Part shown: one piece after another, positions 11,955 through 24,870 of the stretch
Layout of the letters: each line of letters opens with the position of its first letter
How positions within the stretch are numbered: the stretch's first letter is position 1
Origin: Hermatobates lingyangjiaoensis
Taxonomy: Eukaryota; Arthropoda; Insecta; Hemiptera; Hermatobatidae
Length of the DNA stretch: 64,000 nucleotides
NCBI GenBank assembly: GCA_026182355.1
Contig: JAPFBL010001929.1
Coordinates: forward strand, 1,054,501-1,118,500
Reading direction: 5' to 3'
Translations under genes and position numbers: made by a program
Notes under the pieces: model-generated
Told to the model about the DNA's origin: nothing
Database searches by the model: none
What the model saw: the letters and a program-made list of their open reading frames with translations, nothing else

Positions 11955-12090
11955 CACCAGTCAAAATTTCCTACTTGAGTTAAGCAAAATTTATAAATCC
12001 AAATATAGAATGTTCGTTTCATCAAGGACCAATCTTTGTCTTATGTGTATTATCTCACCACTGCAACCTAAACTAACCTAACGAAACCTA
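11955..12090 (+). mobile_element. tRNA-SINE 3' fragment, tail type B
   Basis: Only the 3' part remains: ACTTGAGTTAAGCAAAATTT, TATAGAATGTTCG, CAAGGACCAATC, then CACTGCAACCTAAACTAACC and TAACG. It ends in CCTAA-like repeats as the other type B copies do. Confidence 0.8.
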
Positions 12091-12996
12091 TATACAAGAT
12101 ATACCAGATAGATGCAAATAACAGCAATCAAACTGGTGTCTGTCTGTCCTCTTACTCATGATAATATACCTGCGTACCCGCTTTATAGTCAGGCATACAC
12201 TTTCATAGTTATATTATGCAACATTAAAAATATGGCACAAAAATATTTCAGTAGAATTGCAAGATAGGATGGTTACCTGTAATAATGAAGATAGAAGATC
12301 TGAATCCTTCAGAGTCACTTTCAGTGAAACTAAATGAAGTATTCCCAACATAGATTCAGTCGGTTAGTTATGCTTGCTCATAACAAATGTGACACTTTTT
12401 GATCCTAGAACAACACCAAAGGTATAGGTTAACAGGTCCAGATGTTAAAACAAATTATCAACAACAACAAAAATCCTTGAAATCGCTAAACTTACTTATT
12501 TGACACAAAAAGTGCTTAAACAATATGCGCCTAACAGTATGTTATGTTAAGTATCTTGAAATGACAAGAATAATGCAAAAAAGTAATGATAAGTAGATAA
12601 AAACAGAATCATTATTTTCAATTCATATTCTGCGATATTTTAAAGAATTAGAAACTTTAAAATTATTGTTTGTTCAAGCATGTGATTATTTTTGTTTTCA
12701 TTGGAAGACAATAGAAGAATAAAATATAGTTGAATTCAAGTTTTTTCACTTTTACAAAATTGATATTATTTTTCAATTTTTTTAAATTTTTTGTAAAAAA
12801 AATTAAGTCCTGATAAAGATCCTCTGTCTGCAAAACAGAAGTACACTTAAAAAAATAGAGCCATTACATTGGACACTATGCAGATATGTTAGTAATTCAC
12901 GTTAAAAATAATGTTTTCATTTTTTATCACAAACAAAGAAATAAACCTCTCACTATCTCTCTCTCTATCTATAATTTGTTACTGATCTCTCTCTTT

Positions 12997-13061
<65 letters not shown>

Positions 13062-13354
13062 TTCTATTTTTCACACTATGCAGATTTCTCAATGTTTGCA
13101 GTTGATGGTCGTCTTATTAACAATTCCTATCTGAACTTCTTCATTCCTATAGACTCACATAAATAAAATTTTTTTTTTTAAAAAAGTTTCTATTTCAAAA
13201 ATATTTTTACTATGAACGATAGGTCTTCAACTCTCTTTGTACCAAGTAAGGTCTCTAAAATAATACTAAATAGTTATCATATTTAGTCTAATATTAACTA
13301 ATATTACTAAAGTCTATTAAAAACAAACCTCCCATTCCCACTTTCTCCCTCACA

Positions 13355-13399
<45 letters not shown>

Positions 13400-14184
13400 A
13401 CAATTATATATATGTTATTCAAAATTATCGCAGTTTCTGAATTCACGACCTTTTTGTTCACAGATTCTAGCCTCCTGGCTATTTTCCTTACCGTAGTTGG
13501 TAAACTATAAATCAGGTTCACCAATGACATTTCCAAGTAGATAGGTCAAGTAATCTAGTAAAGTAAAGTACCCAGTCTTCAACTCAACTCAAGTATATAT
13601 ATTTGTCTTCAAAATGCCAGTCTGCTGACATTACAGCTTCTCTTTTTTGTATTATCTTCTCCTAATGAAGAATTGTTCTTGAAAATATCAATTTTAGTAT
13701 GGGAATTATTGTGTTATCTAGTCTATGTTTAGTTCTCTAAATTCTAGTTAGAACACAGATTTTACATGCTTTAAAATATATTCAAGTATGGAGAACGGAA
13801 AAACAAATAGAACAGACACAAAGAGCTTGGTAGATAAAACTCACATTTAATATTTGAATCACCATAAGGACGTGTATATATATAAGTATAGACCACAGTA
13901 TGAAATACTAAGCATATTACTTAACTATTAGAAATTCCCAATACTATAGCAGTATATTATTTTGAGGCTATGCCTATGATCAATACTAGGCAAAAGATTT
14001 TAGTTCTGTTTTAAGCTTTGATACTGTAGTTTATAGGAAATATTCTTATATCACACATAAGTTAGGTTACTTTGCAGTAGCCGTCCTATGAGAGTACCAA
14101 TAGACCAAAGATATGACCCTTGTGATACACACAATGAACTATATTGGGAGCCGTAAATTTTGTAGAAATCAAATGTATGTAGGT
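12091..14184. other. Intronic AT-rich DNA with two CT microsatellites
   Basis: Contains (CT)n at about 13007-13061, preceded by a C run, and another (CT)n at 13357-13396. No exon is visible. The open frame across 12886-13134 is due to the CT repeat. Confidence 0.7.
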
Positions 14185-14352
14185 AAAATCATTAACGAAT
14201 ACCTGACATCGTACAGGCTTGGGACGGATGATTTACTGTCTTCTCTGAGGAACGCCTCCTGCGTGAATAAATTTAGGGCCAGAGTGGGTATCACACTGCG
14301 GATCTGCCAGTCCAGAGGCTAGCGTGTAAGCCACTGAGCTCCTCCGACCCCT
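14185..14352 (-). mobile_element. tRNA-SINE, head and half body
   Basis: Reverse complement: GGGTCGGAGGAGCTCAGTGG head, then the body to GTACGATGTCAGGTATTCG. The part after GTTAATGAT is missing. It ends only 87 bp before the homeobox exon acceptor. Confidence 0.8.
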
Positions 14353-14438
14353 ACACATATCTTATATTGCAGATCATACATGATTTCTTTGTATGATCAA
14401 GGCTGGAGGCATTCATATAGCATTAATTTTTTTTTCAG

Positions 14439-14626
14439 ACGGTGAAGGCAGAACGAAAGGAGATGAAAATGGCTCCGAACAGCCCAAGTTCAGACGGAAC
14501 AGGACGACGTTCAGCCCTGAGCAGCTGGATGAACTGGAAAAGGAGTTTGACAAGAGCCACTACCCTTGCGTGTCGACGAGAGAACGACTGGCGCAGAAGA
14601 CGTGTCTCTCCGAGGCCCGAGTCCAG
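14439..14626 (+). CDS. eyg: Eyegone-type Pax protein, homeobox exon 1
   Basis: The 188-nt exon follows TTTTTTTTTCAG and ends CGAGTCCAG|GTAGCT. Two bases complete a split Asp codon, then 62 codons end in phase 0. A short charged linker ([16 protein letters not shown]) leads into homeodomain residues 1-46, which begin [20 protein letters not shown] and end LSEARVQ. R5, F8, L16, F20, Y25, L40 and V45, key homeodomain positions, are present. [12 protein letters not shown] is what I recall for the Eyg group (Pax6 has HYPDVFARERLA). The split between positions 46 and 47 is a classic paired-class homeobox intron site. Confidence 0.96.
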
Positions 14627-15156
14627 GTAGCTGTCTTTATAATCTACTGATAGCCGTAGAACAATGCACTATACCCACCAAACTAGCTTACTTGATCAAA
14701 TACGTACAAGTGCAACTCAAAGCTTTCAGACAAACGACGCAACGGAGGTAACAACAAAATGAATTAATGATAAAATATATAATGCCTTAAAAGTATTTAT
14801 TACATGAATATTGCTGGAACCAAAGAGGTTACTAAACATATTATAAAAATCTGTCATACCTCGTAAATCATGGTTGCAGTTGCCAGACCAACCGGTTTCA
14901 CATGCTTGCATCTTCAAGGGGGAATGATAATAGTCGAAGGATCCTGGGTATAAATACCTATTAAACAGTAGTGCAAATATATGCTTAAATTTCCAATTAT
15001 TTATATTATTTTATTTATTTTATCATTTCATTCTTTTACGATTTAAATCGTTATTAACAAGTCCGTCTAGTCGTCTATTTAATTTTATTGCAGGTTTAAA
15101 TTGTATATCCGTTTGATGATAAATATGTTCATTTATTATACCATCTGTGTTTTTAT

Positions 15157-15159
<3 letters not shown>

Positions 15160-15221
<62 letters not shown>
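15160..15221. repeat. (AT)n microsatellite
   Basis: About 31 AT units inside the homeobox intron. A short open frame over it is an artefact. Confidence 0.97.
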
Positions 15222-15225
<4 letters not shown>

Positions 15226-17092
15226 TACATTATTATATTTCATCTTTTTCCTTTTCTTCTGTTTTTATTAAATACATTGAACCGAACAGTATCAAAAATT
15301 CAATGTATTTAATAAAAAAAGACAAAAAAATATACTGGGTTCCATATACTGGATATGTAAAAGTACACATTTGGGCAGGTTTGACGATATTTTCAAACAG
15401 ACGACATTGTTTTCTAACTGTAAGTGTTGGACGGTCATCTAAAATTTAAGGCTTCATCAAAGTAACTCGGCATCATCGCGACAGAGAGCGACACTTCCGA
15501 CTGACAGGCAACTATGTTTGAGCCAAGTCCGATTCAAAACGACCAAGTCACATGTATGTTTATTACCTCTCCCACTTATTTTTAAATTTAGCCATAACAC
15601 TACCAAGATGGAAGAAATCTTCGTCCTAATCCTGTTTGGACATCTTCCATATGGCTGTTTTTACTAGTTCTTTAACATTTGCTATTGATAATATACCAAA
15701 TCCAACAAAAAGTTAAATTCACGTAAGTTCGCAGAAGAACACTAACAGTGTAAGTGTTTATTATACGAGTATAACAGCGGAGTCAGTTGTTGATACTTTA
15801 CAAATCCAGAGAAAACTAGGTAACTCCAGCGCTGACGGATGTAATTTCCATTTGTAATAAATAAACATGATAAACTGATACATAGTACTAGATGACTCAT
15901 GACCCGTTGTGTCACACAGTGTTAAGAAATTATAGCAACAGTTAGTAATATACATTCATTGAAAGTCATTGATAAGAGTAACTGTTATTGTTGTTTCATG
16001 TTATTAAGCCATGAAAACAAATATTCTTCTATGTCCCCAAGCTTTTGAGATAGTATTATTAACATGAATCAAGATATATACCCAATAAGTGTATTTAATA
16101 AAACAAAAACTCATTTTTTTACTACATAAGTAAATATAACATCAATTCAAGGTATATAATCAATCAAGCATGTTTAAAACTAATAAAACCTGTAAATTGA
16201 AATATTCATTTTATTTTCTCCAACATAACATTCAAGTAACATTAATGAAAGGATGTGTCTTTATAATATTAACTTAGAACATTTGTATTTAAGCTGACCT
16301 TTGTGTTCAAGTTTATATTCCTAAAATTATTAATTTTAAACCTGTAATTTAATAGTTTAATATATATAGTTTCGGAATTTCATACATCAAAAATATATTT
16401 CATAAAATCAAAAAACGTTGATTTTGAAAGTATGATTTCAATTTGGAAAACTAACCGATTCTTGATGAATACAATTTGTTTCATATACTCGTATATGCAT
16501 GACAATAATTTTCACTATATAAGTGACATAAAAAAAAAAACATCGTGTAAAATGGGACTGAGATCTTTTAACGAAAAACTCATCAGGTTTATTCTATAAC
16601 ACAAATAGATTTTACATCTGGGGTCATTAATTCTACTTATTAATTTGATAAGTATATATAATTTGACTTCTGTTGAGAGAATTTATTTTTCATTCTCCTT
16701 TCTTTTAATGCCATTATTTGTAAAGTAATATATTACTCACTGTTTTCTTTAATATTTATTTGAATAATTTGGAATTAACAGGTATTCCAATTCTCACGTG
16801 TGTGAAAATATTCAGACAAGAACATCAGAGTTTCATAAGTATATGGATATTACTGTATTGGAGAAATAAAATTCAAACATACTAAAACGCCCATTTTTAT
16901 GCCAATTTAGAACTACTAACAGTAGGGTCATCTGTTAGGAGTATTTCCGTTTTTGCTACAATACATATCAATGCATGAGTCAAAACAGTTCAACTTTTTC
17001 GAATTAAACTGGCTAGATACAGGTTATGCATCTCGCCAGAAAAAGCGGTTCTGTATCAATGAAGTGTAAGTATTTAGCTTAGACCATTAACT

Positions 17093-17412
17093 AGGGCCAG
17101 GTTAGTTCGGTGGTTAACGTACTCGCCTCTGGGCTGGTAGATGTGGATACGATCCACATCTGGCCCTCGATTTACTCATGTGAGAGGTGAATAAATCTGA
17201 GTACGTAGTCCCTCGGAGAGGACGTTAAGCCGTCCTCTCGTCGATCCTGAACCTGTACGATATCAGGTACTCGTTAATGATCCCTACTTGAAATGAACTT
17301 GAGTTAAGGAAAATTTAGGACTCCCAATGTAGAGTTTGTAGAATCACCGATCAAGCAAAAAGCTGCTAAACAGCTCATGTTATCACTAGGGGATCGGTAA
17401 AAAAAAATAAAA
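17093..17412 (+). mobile_element. tRNA-SINE, tail type A, full length
   Basis: Head GGGCCAGGTTAGTTCGGTGG, body with GGAGAGGACGTTAAGCCGTC, tail ATCACCGATCAAGCAAAAAG ending CTAGGGGATCGGT and an A-rich tract. A TAGACCATT / TAGACCGTT pair outside the ends may be the target-site duplication. Confidence 0.92.
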
Positions 17413-17844
17413 ATACAATAGACCGTTCAGTAATCTAAAACGGGTTGACACCATTTTACATAAAAATTCTTTTACTATGTTCCATGGTATGAACGATTCA
17501 GAATATAAGTAAAAATTGCTGATTGTAGGGCTAGTATAGACGAACATAAGGTTGGGCATTTACGAGTAAAATAGACGTTTGGGAATAGAGTGTCCACTGA
17601 CCCATTTAGTCACTAACTAGACTATATGTAGTTCTTTATTTTATTGAAAAATAGTTAATTAATAATTACTATTTAAAATTTAATTTGATATTTATTCTTA
17701 TATTTATTAAAAAGCATTCGTTTGGCTCAATAATGGCTTACCAAAACCTCAGTACTGGTGTTTTATAAATGTCTCTATTAGCAAATCCATACCTACTCCA
17801 AAAAAGAATAAGCAGTGCTCCACCTCAGTTCCACTCAACTTTTG

Positions 17845-18235
17845 TCCTCTTCGGGCCATATACTGATTTTCTTTTCATTAAGTGAGCCGCATACCGATTT
17901 TTGCTTGCTTTGTTAAGTTGATCACATATGTTTTGCTAGTGAACTGTATAACAATGTGGGCTGCATACCGAGTTTTTTTTTGTTATGTGTCCCGAATAAC
18001 AATTTTTGCTTCGTTTAGTATACCGTATACCGATTTTGCTTGCTCCTTTAAGTAAAGCCTACAATCTGAGTTTTGCTTCGTTAAGTGGGCTGCAAACCAA
18101 ATTTTGTTTTTTAAAATTTTGATTTTGTTTTTTAAAACAGATTTGCATACTGATTCATTAAGCAGGCCAAATAATGATTTTTTTGTTTAATTAAATTGAC
18201 CACAGACCGAGTTTTTCGTTACATAGGCTGTGGCA
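17845..18235 (+). repeat. Degenerate minisatellite, about 30-40-bp unit
   Basis: Roughly ten diverged units built on GGCTGCATACCGATTTTTGC followed by TTCGTTAAGT (for example near 17880, 17945, 18020, 18080, 18150). Unit length and sequence vary, so the array is old. Confidence 0.75.
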
Positions 18236-19070
18236 TAGTCATACAATAGTAAAATGTAAATATACCGAATATATATTATTAAGCTGTCGAAATGACTATA
18301 TTCTTTTATCTATACATATTCAAATAAATTTTCTTAATGACAAACATGAATAAAATATAAAATGAAATACTTCAATCATAGTTATGAGAAATACAAACTG
18401 TACAAATTCGTGGTACTCAAAAGTTAATACGTATTTGTTCACAAGTAGTCAGCATTGTTTAAGCAGTACTCTGATTACTACAGACTACTCTTAGCACACC
18501 ATCAAAGTGAGAATGATTAAGCCAACTTCTGTATATGTATTTCGGATATATTATTTTTAGAACAATGAAATTGAAAAATATAAATTGATGATAAGAATGT
18601 GAGGTGAAACTCAATTGTTCATGCGTGGGCAAATTTTTAATATAGTTAGTTCTCTAAAGTTCTGGTTAGTCTATTCGCTTTCTGGTATACAAAATCAGAG
18701 ACTAACAACAAATAGTATGTAGCACAACTAAAAAATAAACATAAATAGCAAAAGACGGTTAAAATCTTCCAATTTTCATTTTAATTGAAAGCTTATATAG
18801 TGTAGGTCAATACTTAAACATGTTAAAAACTGTCGCACTTTGACCTCATGATGAAATCGTTTTATTGTGAATGGTTATTTAGTTTAGAAAATAAGATCTG
18901 CAGTTTTACTTAAACAGTTTGAAGTATGATTTAGTAAATAAACTGGCTAGTGAAACAAAGATAAATATTCGTATATATTATAGAAGATCATGTTAAATTC
19001 ACATATAAAAAATCAAAGTGAAGCATAGCAGTTTATATGGTGAACTACTGATGTAAAAGTCCTTTTATTA
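18236..19070. other. Intronic AT-rich DNA, nothing seen
   Basis: No repeat, hairpin or exon recognised. Confidence 0.4.
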
Positions 19071-19590
19071 CAATGGTTTATGTTGGGATGTAGATAAGGC
19101 TAAATGGGCCGCAGGTTGAGTACAGACGGACATTACTTGTCGCTACTTGGGATAACGGCTTTGCATACAGCGATTCCAAACATCCATGTGAGAGTGTCTA
19201 ACTTCACTTTGAACCACAGCCACTAGGAGATTGATGTTAAATAATGGGCAGATGCATGAATCAGTGGAAACATTCATGCTCAGAGATATATTTAGTGTAC
19301 CTTGTAATGGCACAACAAAACCTTGGAGCTATTCATGCCCCAGCCGCCGACCCCGGCCCAAGAGCACAACCGTCCCACAAAGCCTTGCAAGTAAAATCTT
19401 GAAAAACGAAGTCGTTTGCAACATCTGACCAAGGGTGGACTGCCACCTAAACCTGCTAACTAACCAATGAACTTACCATCCTCGAACGCCAAACCGGGCT
19501 AACAATCCACTAAGTTCTGCCTTTCTTAGTTCATACAATGAGGGAACAACCACCCAGACATGTTAAGCCCCCCCTCCCCTCACCACCATC
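19071..19590. other. GC-richer intronic block, unidentified
   Basis: Base composition rises here and a 65-codon open frame (19231-19428) exists, but its translation resembles nothing known to me. It borders a SINE piece and may be a transposon relic. Confidence 0.3.
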
Positions 19591-19812
19591 ACGACAAAGT
19601 GAAGACCCATCGGAAAGGAAAGGACGTTAAACCGTTTGACCCAAGTATTACGCTGTTAAGTACTCGTTCAATATCCCTGCAATAAATTTACTTCAGTTAT
19701 GTACAATTTAGGACCCCAATATAGAATATTCATATTGTGGTATCACAAAGGGCCAATCTTTAGACTATGTGTGTTCTATTACAGAACGGCCATTGCACTT
19801 TAACCTACTTTC
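19590..19812 (+). mobile_element. tRNA-SINE, tail type B, 5' truncated
   Basis: Body from AGGACGTTAAACCGT through TTAAGTACTCGTTCAATATC, then the type B tail: TATTCATATTGTGGTATCAC, AAAGGGCCAATC and CGGCCATTGCAC. Confidence 0.85.
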
Positions 19813-20550
19813 ATTGGTGGTCAGATAATTAATAAATCACTCATTGATTGCAATCTAAATTCACGCTTCAATATCAATATTTTTGCCCTCAAGGGCAGCA
19901 TCGCCTATAAGGCGTCGACATTTGTGTTGGACAACATCAAGACCATTGCTGGGTGGGAGGGTATAAAAATTTTATGTTTTTTTTTGTAAAAAGTAAAAAT
20001 GTAAGTTTTACATTTTATTTAAAACAAATATTACCTGTTGTTTTAAAAATCTGAGAATATTTTCCGTTTATTGCTTTTGTAGCTTGAAAGATAATACCAA
20101 AATTTTATGTCTCTAGAATTAGTAGTTATGAAAAAAAATTTGTCTAAAAAGAGGTTTTTGGCAAAAAAAGTGTCTTTTTCCATCATGCATAATTTCTGCC
20201 AAACTAGACAGCACATCTACACCATAAGGTCCATTTTTGTGTAAAATATTATTCCAAAGCGTGGCCACAAACTTTGGATACATACTTACTAACACACACA
20301 CACACACACACATACATACTGGTCTCCAATTACAATTGAACCAAACTGAACACCCCACGTCATTTTAGTTAGTATAAATACCTTGTTAATTCTCTCCTAC
20401 ATCTCTCTTCTATATTCGTCTCTTCCATAGTGAACTTCTTGATTCATGAAGCCAGACCTACTCAATGTTATTATTTCTTCATTATGTCAATGTAGTTAGT
20501 TAGTATTTGTTATATTTTTAGCTTTCTTATTTACTCTTCAATTAGTTGTA

Positions 20551-20600
20551 ATTCTGAAGATAATCAAAGGTGGCTAAAACGTTGCAACATTTTATTCTGT
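20551..20600 (+). repeat. Penelope-like terminal motif
   Basis: CTGAAGATAATCAAAGGTGG followed by CTAAAACGTTGCAACATTTT. Read as CTGAAGA - loop - AAA - CGTTGCAAC it matches the CTGANGA...GAAACGTTG layout that I associate with hammerhead-bearing ends of Penelope-like elements. No palindrome partner is nearby. Confidence 0.35.
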
Positions 20601-21162
20601 AGTAATGGAATTCTGCAATAAATCTCTAGGCGAATTATTGTACATATCACCTGAAATGTGGAAAAATTGTTTTAGAAAACTTGAAAAATGAAGCAGAAAA
20701 AGAACAAAAATGAAGATTAAAATACTTTTTACAATTACATGTTTAAATAAAAAGTCTGATCCAGAAATACACAAATATTTATATATAGTTTACATAGTTG
20801 CACCAATCATACCATATTTGAAATTAATTATTTTCATATTTCTATCTTGTAGTTATTATCCCATTTAAAAGCTAGGATAAGTTACTATCCTTTTAAACAC
20901 AATTTTGTCCCTATTCTACAATAGTTTTCTAAAATATTTATCCTGCAACACAATTTCAACGCACAGCACATTCTATACAGATTTAATGTCAACTAAAAGC
21001 GAGAACTGGTATAATTTAAATCAAAACTTTGAGAACAAATTTCTACTAAATTATTAAATACCGCATTGTTTTTTAAATAAAGTACCTTTCAAGAAGTAAT
21101 AAGGCATAATAATAATGTGCATTAAATAACGTGCATATTATTATATTAACTATATTATTATT

Positions 21163-21307
21163 GGTGTGTTCTCTAATCGGGATTCGGTCAATTTTCCAGG
21201 ATAAAAAAATCAAACTCTCTTTGCCTCTCGTTACCAACCAAACAGGCAACGAGAGTTTGATTTTTTTATCCTGGAAAATTGGCCGAACCCCGATTAGAGA
21301 ACACACC
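21163..21307. mobile_element. Foldback MITE, 145 bp, with TATT duplication
   Basis: A near-perfect palindrome. GGTGTGTTCTCTAATCGGGA at the left pairs with CGGGG..CCGATTAGAGAACACACC-like sequence at the right, and the arms extend through TTTTCCAGGATAAAAAAATC. The centre is a short segment near 21225-21248. TATT flanks both sides (21159-21162 and 21308-21311). Arm identity is high, so insertion is recent relative to other repeats here. Confidence 0.9.
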
Positions 21308-21311
21308 TATT

Positions 21312-22793
21312 CTATGAAACGGTCGATATATTATTGAATCTGTTATATATTATTATTGATATACTATTAATTTCATTGTTTGTAATAATTTACGTAAGTT
21401 AGTGTACCCTTAAGTTTAAAATAATGTACCTCTTAATAGCGCTGGTTTCTTTCCATCTATTGACTGCCCGTAACTTAAAATTTTTTTTTTTAAATGTCCT
21501 GTTGATACAGTCGCTCATAAATTAACGGACCAACATAATTTTAATGTTAAAATTATATAAAGGTAATACTTCCATAAAAATATGGTTCGTATAGAGATTA
21601 GATAAAACTAAACAAATTAAGTTGCTAGAAAATTATTTAACGACTAATTACTAAAATCGAAGATATTGTTAATTAAAATTTACTGATACAAGAACATGAA
21701 ACTAAAATTCTAAAACAAGACCTGTTGAAATAGCCTGCGTCATTTATCTTTGTTGACTGTTTTACATTTCATTAAACAAAAGAACCGTTCAGTTTTACGG
21801 CTCAATCTACATATTCACTCAGTGATCTTTAAGAACAGTTTCCCAAGAAAGCCGGTCGAGCATCAACAATCTTTCCCCCTTTTTACTATTGAAAGAAAGG
21901 CGATAAAAGCTGGCATTAATATAAAGCCTTATTCAACTAACACCTATCCTAATTGATTTTCCTTGTTACCAACCATAAACAGTTCTTAATCATTTCAAAG
22001 CTAATTTAAACAGCTATATTTAATTGATCTTGAATAATAATTTCTAAAGTACATTGAAGGAATTGAAAATTCATACACCATAAATTACTTTATAACCAGT
22101 TTTGTCTCAAACCTTTTTCTTCAATAGTAGTTAAATTCCTTTGACTAAAAACCTGTTCCACCATTATTTCCACATTCCTTCAAATCATGTTTCAAATTAT
22201 ACACTTTTACATTTAAATCTTGAAATAAAAAAAAAAATGCATATTTTATATTTTTTTTTCTCCTCCTACTTCATTACAAAATATTAATCTCAACTGGTTC
22301 ATGAAACGGCTTTCATGAATTCATCTATATATTACAATCAGAGCTGTGGTTTAGGACTAATGACAGTTAAACATTGTCGCTTCTTCACTTTGTGGTGGTT
22401 ACAAAAAAAAAATCAACCAAGTTATTAACATTTCAGTAAGAAAACAATTTATACTGAAATATACTAAGATCTCTTTTTATACGTTAGAGAGGTTTTATAG
22501 CGAAAAAAAAATGAAAAATATTTGAAATATTTGTTGAAAAAAAAGGCGTAAGTTTCATATTTTTTTAAATCCACATACAAATCAATAAGTTAAGATAACC
22601 AGAAATAATATAAAAAAACTTATAGTGGTTTACTCTCAATTGTACTGCAAATCACCAATTGAAAGAAATATTAAACAATCAATTTAATTAATGGATTTTT
22701 TTTTATTTAGTACAACATTTTTACTAATTATAATGATAAAATAACTGATAAATTGGTTTAATAGTGTTAATGAATGACTATACTTCCTGTTAA
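21312..22793. other. Intronic AT-rich DNA
   Basis: No exon seen. Near 21508, TACAGTCGCTCATAAATTAA resembles a Tc1/mariner end, but no opposite end was found. Confidence 0.4.
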
Positions 22794-23114
22794 GGAGCTA
22801 AGTTAGCTCAGTGGTTAGCGTACTCGCCTCGGGGTTGGTAGTCCGGGGTTCGATCCCCACCTGGTCCTCGATTTATTCACGGGGAAGTTGAATACATCTG
22901 AGTATGTCGTCCCTTCGAGAGGACGTTAAGCTGTCAGTCCCGAGACTGTAGGATGTCAGGTACTAGTTAAAGATCCTTACTCTAAATACACTTGAGTTAG
23001 GCAAAATTTAGGACTTCCTATGTAGAATCTGTAGAATCACCGATCAAATAAAAAAAAGGTAAACGGCTGACGTTATCACTCGCCAGGGAATCGGTTTAAA
23101 CAATAAAAGAAAAA
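22794..23114 (+). mobile_element. tRNA-SINE, tail type A, full length
   Basis: Head TTAGCTCAGTGGTTAGCG, B box GGGGTTCGATCCCC, body and tail to CAGGGAATCGGTTTAAACAA followed by A-rich DNA. Confidence 0.93.
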
Positions 23115-23372
23115 AAAGTTGGTGTTTATTACTGATAAGATAATTGATGATGACTATGATTATTTAATTGATATCAAAATTCCTCACTTTTCTCTGTCAA
23201 TGCCCTGGTTTGGCTCAAAGAAGAAAAGAAGAATTAGGAGAATATTTCTTTGACAATCTTGAGAACCTAGCATCCACTGGTATCAGGGATCTGCCTAGAA
23301 ATATTGTTCTCTCGAGATGGTTCGAGTGGACCAGGGACGGGGGAGAATAGTCCCAAAATCTTCTTTGTTGTT

Positions 23373-23450
23373 TCACAAGCGGCCGGCTTACGGCCTATGT
23401 GTGCTCTCTCTCGAGACGGCCACTGTAACCTAACCAAAGCTAACCTAATT
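23373..23450 (+). mobile_element. tRNA-SINE type B tail fragment
   Basis: Contains TTTCACAAGCGGCC, CGGCCTATGTGTGCTCTC, GAGACGGCCACTGTAACC and TAACCAAAGCTAACCTAATT. The 5' part is missing or replaced. Confidence 0.75.
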
Positions 23451-24589
23451 GATATCAATAAATCATTATGATTCCATAATGAATTAAAACAGCTAATATT
23501 AGCGTTAATTTCAATTCTAGAATAATGCAATTAAAAAAAAACTAAAAGTAATAATTAAGTTTTGTAACATTCATTGAAACATATTATTAATCAACCCACT
23601 AAATGTGTTATCAGAAATTAACTGTGTCATTTGATAAATAATGGGCTATTTATAGTGAGGAGTTGAATTTATTATTCATTTGTTTTAATTAGTGTTTTAG
23701 AGATATTCATGATAAACATTATAAATATTTTTTTTTAATTGACTTTTACTTCCTTTATAGTGCAACTCATTTAAACAGTATGGTTGGTTCCACTAGTCAT
23801 TGTCATTTATATATTAAAAGATGAGTTTTTAATTGATAATTTTTCAAATTGACATTTTAAAAAAAAGTTTACATCTTAATAAATCTTATTTACAACTGTG
23901 AGTTTGTAATAATGTTAAGGTGAATCAATCCGGACAGATAACTAATGAAGTTTATTGGTTGTAATTTTTTAAAATGATAGCTCCCGTTTTTATCAGACTT
24001 TAGTAAATGCAAATTTCAATGAACTTGCATATTTGCAAGAACAGGACAAATGTTTACTTTTTCTGACACAAGACATAAGTAACATTGTTATAATTTAATA
24101 TTGACAAAAATAACAGATCGAATATCTAAACAAGAGGCTATATACGATGTATCAAATGTATCAACATTTCGAAAACGATGAGGCATATAGCGCACTTACA
24201 AAAGTTTGAGTGCATACCCACGCACTCACCCATGTACACACATCCAAATCCTTCAATATCAAACATAAACTCAGGGGATTTTAAAACTGATTTTTTTTTT
24301 TTTTAGTATATTTTATTGAAATTGAGGTAAACCTTTTCGAAACGCAAATCGTATTTAGAAATGTTATTAATAAGTTAAAATATATATAAATTTATCTTCA
24401 ATAAATATCAGAACAAAAACAAAATCCTACATAATATTAAAATTGTTAGATATTGAAATTTTTAAGAATGGAATTAAGAGGTACATGGACCAAATGTGAA
24501 TGTCAAATGGTTTCTAGAGGTATTTCTGAAATTAATGACAAAAGTAAAGATTCAGACATGCCCTCAAAATTACGAAAATATATATATTA
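23451..24589. other. Intronic AT-rich DNA
   Basis: No exon or clear repeat seen. Confidence 0.4.
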
Positions 24590-24870
24590 TAAGAGTGCCA
24601 AGGTAGCCAAGTGGTTTGCGTGCTTGCCTTTGGAGCAAACTGCAGTCAATTCTCACGTTGGCCCTCGATTTTTACACTTCGGGTTAAGCATTTCTCTCAG
24701 AGAGGACGTGAAGCATTTATCACAAGCCTGCAGGATGGTAGGGACTTTAAATAGACTTGAGGCAAGTAAAATTTTTTAGGGACCTCCGATTTAGAATTAA
24801 GACGGTAACGTAGTTCACCCAAACTTGAGTGGGTGCCAAATGATAAATGGGCCACAGTTCCCGCCCTACA
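24590..24870 (+). mobile_element. tRNA-SINE, diverged, tail type C
   Basis: Head GTGCCAAGGTAGCCAAGTGG, body AGAGAGGACGTGAAGCATTT, then a third tail: GTAACGTAGTTCACCCAAAC, TTGAGTGGGTGCC, AATGATAAATGGGCCACAG. The tail shares the AATxATAAATxxGCCACA motif with the copy at 35259. Confidence 0.7.

Larger units (their letters stand above)
7749..14438 (+). other. Intron of the eyg-type gene (6.7 kb)
   Basis: GT donor at 7749 and TTTTTTTTTCAG acceptor ending at 14438. It holds a GC-richer relic at 8372-9265, SINE pieces (9455, 10969, 11955, 14185) and CT microsatellites. The remainder, for example 9680-10960 and 12090-12960, is AT-rich with no exon seen. Phases on both sides agree (1/1), so no further coding exon is required. 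Confidence 0.85.

Noticed and set aside
14566..14751. Alternative frame across the homeobox exon
   Set aside because: A shadow of the real homeodomain frame that runs into the intron.
21505..21560. Tc1/mariner-type end (TACAGTCGCTCATAAATTAA)
   Set aside because: No opposite inverted end and no transposase within several kb, so one motif is not enough.
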